A stretch of DNA of 12,422 bases, from contig OMRN01000341.1 of assembly GCA_900313265.1 (NCBI GenBank), positions 1 through 12,422 of the forward strand. The letters are read 5' to 3'. How positions within the stretch are numbered: the stretch's first letter is position 1; each line of letters begins with the position of its first letter. This document shows, piece by piece, positions 8,442-12,422 of this stretch. The DNA is from an uncultured Lachnospiraceae bacterium (lineage in GTDB: Bacteria; Bacillota; Clostridia; Lachnospirales; Lachnospiraceae). The position numbers and the translations under genes were made by a program. Below the pieces are notes generated by a model that did no database searches, was not told the DNA's origin, and saw only the letters and a program-made list of their open reading frames with translations.

Positions 8442-9215
8442 ATGAAAAAGAAAACAGTGATGATTATTTCTTTGGCACTTGCATCGGCGCTGGTATTTGC
8501 CGGATGCAATAATACGCCGACGACTTCGGAAGTACCTTCCGAACCCGTAATTACTTCGGAGCCTGCAGCATCTTCGGAGCCTGAAAGCGCGGTTCCCAGC
8601 ATTGAAAGTGTATCCGAGGAAGAGATTCCACTGCTTGGCGGATGGACTGCTTATGACGGAAACACAGCGGAATTATCGGATGAGGAAAAAGAAATATACG
8701 ACGAAGCAACAGCGGATATTGATAATCTGAATTTCGAGCCGATTCGTGTTGTGGCCACACAGCTTGTGTCGGGATTAAACCGTGCCTATCTTGTATACGG
8801 AAACTATTCGGATTCCAATTCCCTGCCGGTCTATGCCATTGCGGTTGTTTATTCCGACCTAAATAATGTAAATACCCTGACAACCCTTGCTTTTATCGAT
8901 CCGACGGATCTTCACTTAACCGAAGCCACCGGAGAGAAACTGATGGGAGGCTGGGAAGGATTCACGAGCGGAAAAGCATTGATGCTTCCGGCGGAAGATG
9001 TTCAGAGTTCCTTTGACAATGTGACAAAGGACGCAGGTGTTACCTTAAATCCGCTGGCACTTCTCAATACCCAGGTAGTGGCCGGAATGAATTATCTGGT
9101 TCTTTCCGCGGATAAGGACGGAAATCTTTATTTAACCAAGTGGAACTCTTTTAACGGAGAAGACAAGATGCTCGAAAACGGCCCCATGGATATGGAGTAT
9201 TATACCACGAAATAA
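8442..9215 (+). CDS. Lipoprotein with two tandem cystatin-like domains
   Basis: The protein has 257 residues. A clear lipoprotein signal ends FAGC (Cys22), followed by a Ser/Glu/Pro/Thr-rich spacer to about residue 62, so it should be displayed on the outer face of the membrane. Two repeats follow. Each opens with a hydrophobic pair plus GGW (66-68 and 169-171) and has a QxVxG motif about 40 residues later (QLVSG 107-111, QVVAG 211-215). GG near the N-terminus and a QxVxG hairpin are the hallmark of cystatins, inhibitors of papain-like cysteine proteases. The ribosome binding site AGGAGG (8429-8434) is ideally spaced. The gene lies 28 bases after the membrane-protein gene and 12 before the next. 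Whether it inhibits a protease or uses the fold for another binding role cannot be told from sequence. Confidence 0.8.
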   Translation: MKKKTVMIISLALASALVFAGCNNTPTTSEVPSEPVITSEPAASSEPESAVPSIESVSEEEIPLLGGWTAYDGNTAELSDEEKEIYDEATADIDNLNFEPIRVVATQLVSGLNRAYLVYGNYSDSNSLPVYAIAVVYSDLNNVNTLTTLAFIDPTDLHLTEATGEKLMGGWEGFTSGKALMLPAEDVQSSFDNVTKDAGVTLNPLALLNTQVVAGMNYLVLSADKDGNLYLTKWNSFNGEDKMLENGPMDMEYYTTK

Positions 9216-9227
9216 CGGGGGATTATA

Positions 9228-10121
9228 ATGCTGGTTTTTAAATGCAAAAACTGTGGCGGAGAGTTTGAGGTTAACACACACGGTGAACTTCTCTGCCCGT
9301 TCTGCCACAGTAAACAGTATTTCACCAATGAACAGTTAACCGGGTATGATGAATTCAGGGACAGCCTGTTAAAATACTTACGGTCTTTAAATGATGCCAT
9401 TGCCGAAGAAGGGGATATCTTAAATTACTGGAATTATTTGAGTACCCGGTCGTTTACGCATAAAGATACGGGCGGGCAGATTGAGGTATTGTACACGTTT
9501 CAGACAACGGTCGACGGTGTGGAAGTATATATAAACAGGGAACATGTCATTTATCATTTTTCCGCAGCGGATGCGTTTAAAGCGGAAGCTATGATTCGCA
9601 ATGCCGATTCATTAAGTTATCCTTCGGCGGATATTAAGAATTTAAGGCAGTATCTGCCGGCACTGAATGCCCGTTATGAACTTTCGGATTCGTCGGTTTT
9701 AGTATCCGTTGCAAAAGCGGAGAATGTTTATCCGCTTTTTGTTTTCTCGAATCTTCATCCGAAACATGTGGCATGGATGATATCCCGCATGGAGAATCTT
9801 TGCTGTTTATTCGAGTTTAACGGCATTGATTTTAAACACATGGACGAGAAGAATCTCTTTATCAATCCGAAAACACATGAAGCATTTATTCTCGGCGGCT
9901 GGTGGGATATTCAAAGAAGCGGCGGCAGGACTTGTTTAAAAGAATTAAGAAAAACCGCGGAGAGAATTACAGGCAGCAGACTGCCTGAAGGACCGGACAT
10001 GTACCGGGACTTTCTTCGTTCCGAACCGAAAGCGGATGCCTACGAAGACTTTGCATACTGGGATGAAGTTATTATGAAAGGATTCGGCGGGCATAATTTT
10101 ACCAAATTCGATACGGAGTAA
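9228..10121 (+). CDS. Zinc-ribbon protein with a C-terminal kinase-like (probably pseudokinase) region
   Basis: The protein has 297 residues and no signal peptide, so it is likely cytosolic. The N-terminus is a compact zinc ribbon with C6-x2-C9 and C23-x2-C26. The middle is mixed alpha/beta. The C-terminal half contains LHPKHVAWMISRMENL followed by a stretch with H204, D206 and N209 (HMDEKNLFINP) and then a hydrophobic strand ending LGGWW at 222-226. The order helix, H-x-D...N loop, strand recalls a protein-kinase catalytic loop. However, the D-to-N spacing is short and LGG stands where DFG would be, so catalysis is doubtful. It starts 12 bases after the lipoprotein stop, with GGGGGA as ribosome binding site, and is followed by a VWA gene. 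Zinc-ribbon kinase-like plus VWA pairs are known from TerY-type stress modules, but no PP2C phosphatase is present here. The zinc ribbon is firm; the kinase-like fold is inference. Confidence 0.65.
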   Translation: MLVFKCKNCGGEFEVNTHGELLCPFCHSKQYFTNEQLTGYDEFRDSLLKYLRSLNDAIAEEGDILNYWNYLSTRSFTHKDTGGQIEVLYTFQTTVDGVEVYINREHVIYHFSAADAFKAEAMIRNADSLSYPSADIKNLRQYLPALNARYELSDSSVLVSVAKAENVYPLFVFSNLHPKHVAWMISRMENLCCLFEFNGIDFKHMDEKNLFINPKTHEAFILGGWWDIQRSGGRTCLKELRKTAERITGSRLPEGPDMYRDFLRSEPKADAYEDFAYWDEVIMKGFGGHNFTKFDTE

Positions 10122-10194
10122 CGATACCGGCGGATATGATTTTTCAATGAGCCGGATAAAGAAGCGATAATGATAAGGGAAGGAGATTTCAGTA

Positions 10195-11067
10195 ATGGGT
10201 GGTGGCAGTTACAAAGCGTCCGACTGGACCAAATTAAAAACAAGCAGGAAGATTGATTCGTCTTCGGTAGATCAGATTTTCAAATCCAGAAAAATGGACG
10301 ATAAGTTTAATCCGAAGTTTATTCAGGTAAGAGAAGCCAGGGATTCCGAGGAACATCCGAATTCAACGCCGATTGCCATCGGTGTGGATGTAACGGGATC
10401 GATGGGATATCTTTCAAGCGAAATCATCAAGAATTCTTTAAACGAGTTAATGAAGAAACTCTATTCCACGAAACTGGTGGAAGATCCCCAGTTAATGTTT
10501 GCCGCAATCGGCGATACGACGGATGAGGCTCCTTTGCAGGTAACGCAGTTTGAGTCGGACATCCGTATTGCGGAGCAGTTAATGGAATTATGGATTGAGG
10601 GAGCCGGCGGAGACTCTCCCGAAGACTACCAGCTTCTCTGGTATTTTCTGGCAAAACATACCGATATCGACTGCTTTAACAAACGCGGAAAGAAAGGATT
10701 CTGTTTTACCATCGGGGATGCCGCTTTCCATGACAGCGTTACCGGGGGAAATATAAAGGCTATTTTTAATGACGATGCAAAATTATACCGTACGTCGGAA
10801 CTTGCAAAGATGGCATCCGAGAAGTATGAGCTTTTCCATATTGATTTAAATGCCGGAAAGATGAGCGCATCGAAGTATATTCCGGGACGGGTAATCTCCG
10901 TTTCTCCTTCGGAGGTTAAATATCTTCCCGAGATTATCATTGCGGCAATCCAGCTAATCAGCGGAAAAACCAACGATGATATTTTAAACGGACTGGATTT
11001 CAGCGCAAAACAGGTTGTCAGCAGGGCCGTCAGCACACTGAATGTCGGCGGAAGCATTAAACTGTAA
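10195..11067 (+). CDS. VWA-domain protein with an apparent MIDAS metal site
   Basis: The protein has 290 residues with no signal peptide or membrane segment. A polar basic N-terminus (residues 1-55) precedes a von Willebrand factor A fold. The first strand ends in a MIDAS-type DxTxS (D65-V-T67-G-S69), followed by a Thr-containing loop, GDTTD at 106-110, and GGDSPED around D140, the usual third metal-ligand loop. The metal-dependent adhesion site therefore looks intact, pointing to divalent-metal-dependent binding of a protein partner. The ATG is preceded by AAGGAG 9 bases upstream. The gene lies 73 bases after the zinc-ribbon protein gene and 33 before the PurA-like gene. The partner is unknown; the neighbours are the obvious candidates. 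Confidence 0.85.
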   Translation: MGGGSYKASDWTKLKTSRKIDSSSVDQIFKSRKMDDKFNPKFIQVREARDSEEHPNSTPIAIGVDVTGSMGYLSSEIIKNSLNELMKKLYSTKLVEDPQLMFAAIGDTTDEAPLQVTQFESDIRIAEQLMELWIEGAGGDSPEDYQLLWYFLAKHTDIDCFNKRGKKGFCFTIGDAAFHDSVTGGNIKAIFNDDAKLYRTSELAKMASEKYELFHIDLNAGKMSASKYIPGRVISVSPSEVKYLPEIIIAAIQLISGKTNDDILNGLDFSAKQVVSRAVSTLNVGGSIKL

Positions 11068-11100
11068 ATTTGAAAGGAAATCAAGTTATCGTAGCGGAAT

Positions 11101-12372
11101 ATGATTATTGCGGTAATCGGTAAAAATTTCGGAGATGAAGGAAAGGGACTCGCTGTGGATTATTTCTGCGGCCGAGTCCCTCATTGTCTTACAGTGAAAC
11201 ATAACGGCGGTGCACAGGCAGGGCATACGGTTTCGTACGAGGATAAACGTTTTGTCTTTCATCAGCTTTCTTCCGGATCGTTTCGCGGTGCGGATACTTT
11301 TTATGTATCCACCTATTCTCCGGATTTATTCAAACTGGGAGAGGAGTATCGCGATTTTCGGGCGTGTGCCGGGTTTGTGCCGAAACTTTACTGCAGTGTG
11401 GATGCACCGCTTATTACGATTGACGATGTCCTTCATAACATGCTTTTGGAAAGTCTGCGCGGGGAAAACCGGCATGGAAGCTGCGGGATGGGGATTAATG
11501 AAGGACATCTTCGCTGTCAGGACGGTTTCGGAATCACGTTCGGGGAAATCAGCGGTGGAACGGCGGAGGGTTTAAACGCGCGTATGCTTGAAATCAGGGA
11601 AAACTACGGGATGAAAAGATGCGAAGAGATTCTGTCGGGGACTGGAAATACAGATGGAAAAGCTTACGGGGGAAAAGAAGCCGGATTCACCGAATACCGG
11701 GAAATGCTAAACTCGAAGGATGTTATCCGGAATGCAGCAGAGGAGATGATGAGAAATGCCGAATTCGTGCTTCCGGTGGAAGAGGAAGAAGCATTTTTAT
11801 GCAGTGCGGAGAATATTGTTTTTGAGACCGGACAGGGACTTTTGCTCGACTCGGACAATACACGTTTTGCACCGCATGTGACGGCATCGAAAACGGGACT
11901 TTGCAACATCGTAAATATTTTAAGTAAAGCAGGTCTCACTTTATCCGAAGTATGCTATGTTTCAAGAACCTATGTTACCAGACACGGAGCCGGAGAACTG
12001 CCGTATGAGACAAAGCGGTCTGCAATCGGAGAGATAGCGGAGGATCAGACGAATCTTCCGAATCCGTGGCAGGGAGCCATCCGCTATGCGACTCACGGGA
12101 CGGTGGAGGAATTCACTAATCCGGTTAAAGAAGATATTACCCGTTACATCCGGCAAAACAATTACGGGACGGATTATAACGGGGATGAACCGGTGGTATC
12201 ATTGTTTTTGACACATTTAAACGAAACCGGCGGCCGGATTGTTTTTGCGGATAACCGGGCAAAACCGGAGGAATTTATGAAACTGCCGGAAATAGGGAGC
12301 ATTTTTGACAGAATATATCTTTCCTGCAGTGTTTACGGGGATGAGTGCCGGGTTCTCTCTGCTCGATTTTAA
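11101..12372 (+). CDS. Divergent adenylosuccinate synthetase-like (PurA superfamily) enzyme
   Basis: The protein has 423 residues, close to bacterial PurA. Normal PurA joins IMP and aspartate using GTP. Conserved here are the P-loop GDEGKG (11-16, with D12 at the catalytic Asp position), GGAQAGHT (36-43, with H42 at the catalytic His position), a GQGLLLD stretch and TRHGAGELPYE. Other motifs differ. The IMP-loop GTTGRGIGPAYEDK is replaced by HGSCGMGINEG (125-135), the TGRxRR aspartate loop is not found where DQTNLPNPWQGAIRY lies (315-329), and TKLD appears as THLN (371-374). The phosphoryl-transfer chemistry may be kept while the substrates differ, so the symbol purA is withheld. In-frame TAG at 11092 makes 11101 the first possible ATG; the ribosome binding site is poor (AAAGGAAA about 20 bases upstream, GCGGAA very close), suggesting modest or coupled translation. 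It ends a run with the zinc-ribbon and VWA genes. Confidence 0.8.
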   Translation: MIIAVIGKNFGDEGKGLAVDYFCGRVPHCLTVKHNGGAQAGHTVSYEDKRFVFHQLSSGSFRGADTFYVSTYSPDLFKLGEEYRDFRACAGFVPKLYCSVDAPLITIDDVLHNMLLESLRGENRHGSCGMGINEGHLRCQDGFGITFGEISGGTAEGLNARMLEIRENYGMKRCEEILSGTGNTDGKAYGGKEAGFTEYREMLNSKDVIRNAAEEMMRNAEFVLPVEEEEAFLCSAENIVFETGQGLLLDSDNTRFAPHVTASKTGLCNIVNILSKAGLTLSEVCYVSRTYVTRHGAGELPYETKRSAIGEIAEDQTNLPNPWQGAIRYATHGTVEEFTNPVKEDITRYIRQNNYGTDYNGDEPVVSLFLTHLNETGGRIVFADNRAKPEEFMKLPEIGSIFDRIYLSCSVYGDECRVLSARF

Positions 12373-12402
12373 TTGCAAGAACCCATGAAAATGATGTAAA
12401 AT
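12373..12402 (+). promoter_or_regulatory. Promoter-like element for a gene beyond the window
   Basis: TTGCAA (12373-12378) starts immediately after the stop of the PurA-like gene, and TAAAAT (12397-12402) follows after an 18-base spacer. No terminator hairpin is seen in the last 50 bases. The element suggests a new transcription unit just outside the window, but the gene itself is not visible. Confidence 0.4.
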
Positions 12403-12422
12403 AATAGGATAAGAACAACTCA

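Noticed and set aside
10127..10155. CCGGC/GCCGG inverted repeat between the zinc-ribbon and VWA genes
   Set aside because: Only five base pairs around a 19-base loop and no T-run afterwards, so neither a terminator nor a regulatory hairpin can be supported.
10626..11084. 152-codon minus-strand open frame opposite the VWA gene
   Set aside because: It is antisense to a gene with clear MIDAS motifs and has no recognisable motif or ribosome binding site of its own.
7922..12372. Mobile element or phage origin of the candidate triad
   Set aside because: No integrase, transposase, attachment-site repeat or tRNA is visible, and composition does not visibly shift from the neighbouring genes.

Overview
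The window looks like chromosomal DNA of a low-to-mid GC Gram-positive Clostridia, most likely Lachnospiraceae-like. The reasons are Gram-positive lipoprotein signal peptides followed by Ser/Glu/Pro-rich linkers, purine-rich AGGAGG-type ribosome binding sites, sigma-A-type promoters, dense same-strand coding, and family choices such as large solute-binding lipoproteins and bacterial cystatin-like lipoproteins. All supported genes lie on the + strand. There are no RNA genes, insertion sequences, CRISPR arrays or integrase genes, and no non-coding stretch exceeds about 170 bases.

Layout. (1) 7-225 is a small two-helix membrane protein, closed by a hairpin at 261-292. (2) An extended -10 promoter (314-342) starts an envelope gene group. 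It holds a very large MscS-family channel with two extracytoplasmic sensor-like regions (378-3269), a lipoprotein joining a very acidic linker, a propeller-like segment and a solute-binding domain (3307-5892), and a lipoprotein 5'-nucleotidase/UshA-type phosphoesterase (5970-7754). A weak hairpin plus T-run follows. (3) A second promoter (7778-7806) precedes a small Q/N/Y-rich DUF4190-like membrane protein (7922-8413), a lipoprotein with two cystatin-like repeats (8442-9215), a zinc-ribbon protein with a kinase-like C-terminal part (9228-10121), a VWA-domain protein (10195-11067) and a divergent adenylosuccinate-synthetase-like enzyme (11101-12372). Another promoter-like element closes the window, probably for a gene beyond it.

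How they may work together. The first group is a surface set: a tension-gated channel with ligand-sensor-like ectodomains beside two lipoproteins that bind solutes and hydrolyse nucleotides, which would suit osmotic or nutrient sensing. The second group combines two envelope proteins with a cytosolic triad (zinc-ribbon/pseudokinase, VWA, PurA-like). The triad is the best candidate for an undescribed system. The PurA-like enzyme keeps the phosphoryl-transfer residues, but it has lost the recognisable aspartate-loop motif and has Asn where the guanine-specifying Asp would sit. It may therefore make an unusual purine-like product or signal, with the kinase-like and VWA proteins as regulatory partners. 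That functional link is inference from gene order and motif changes. No similarity search was run.
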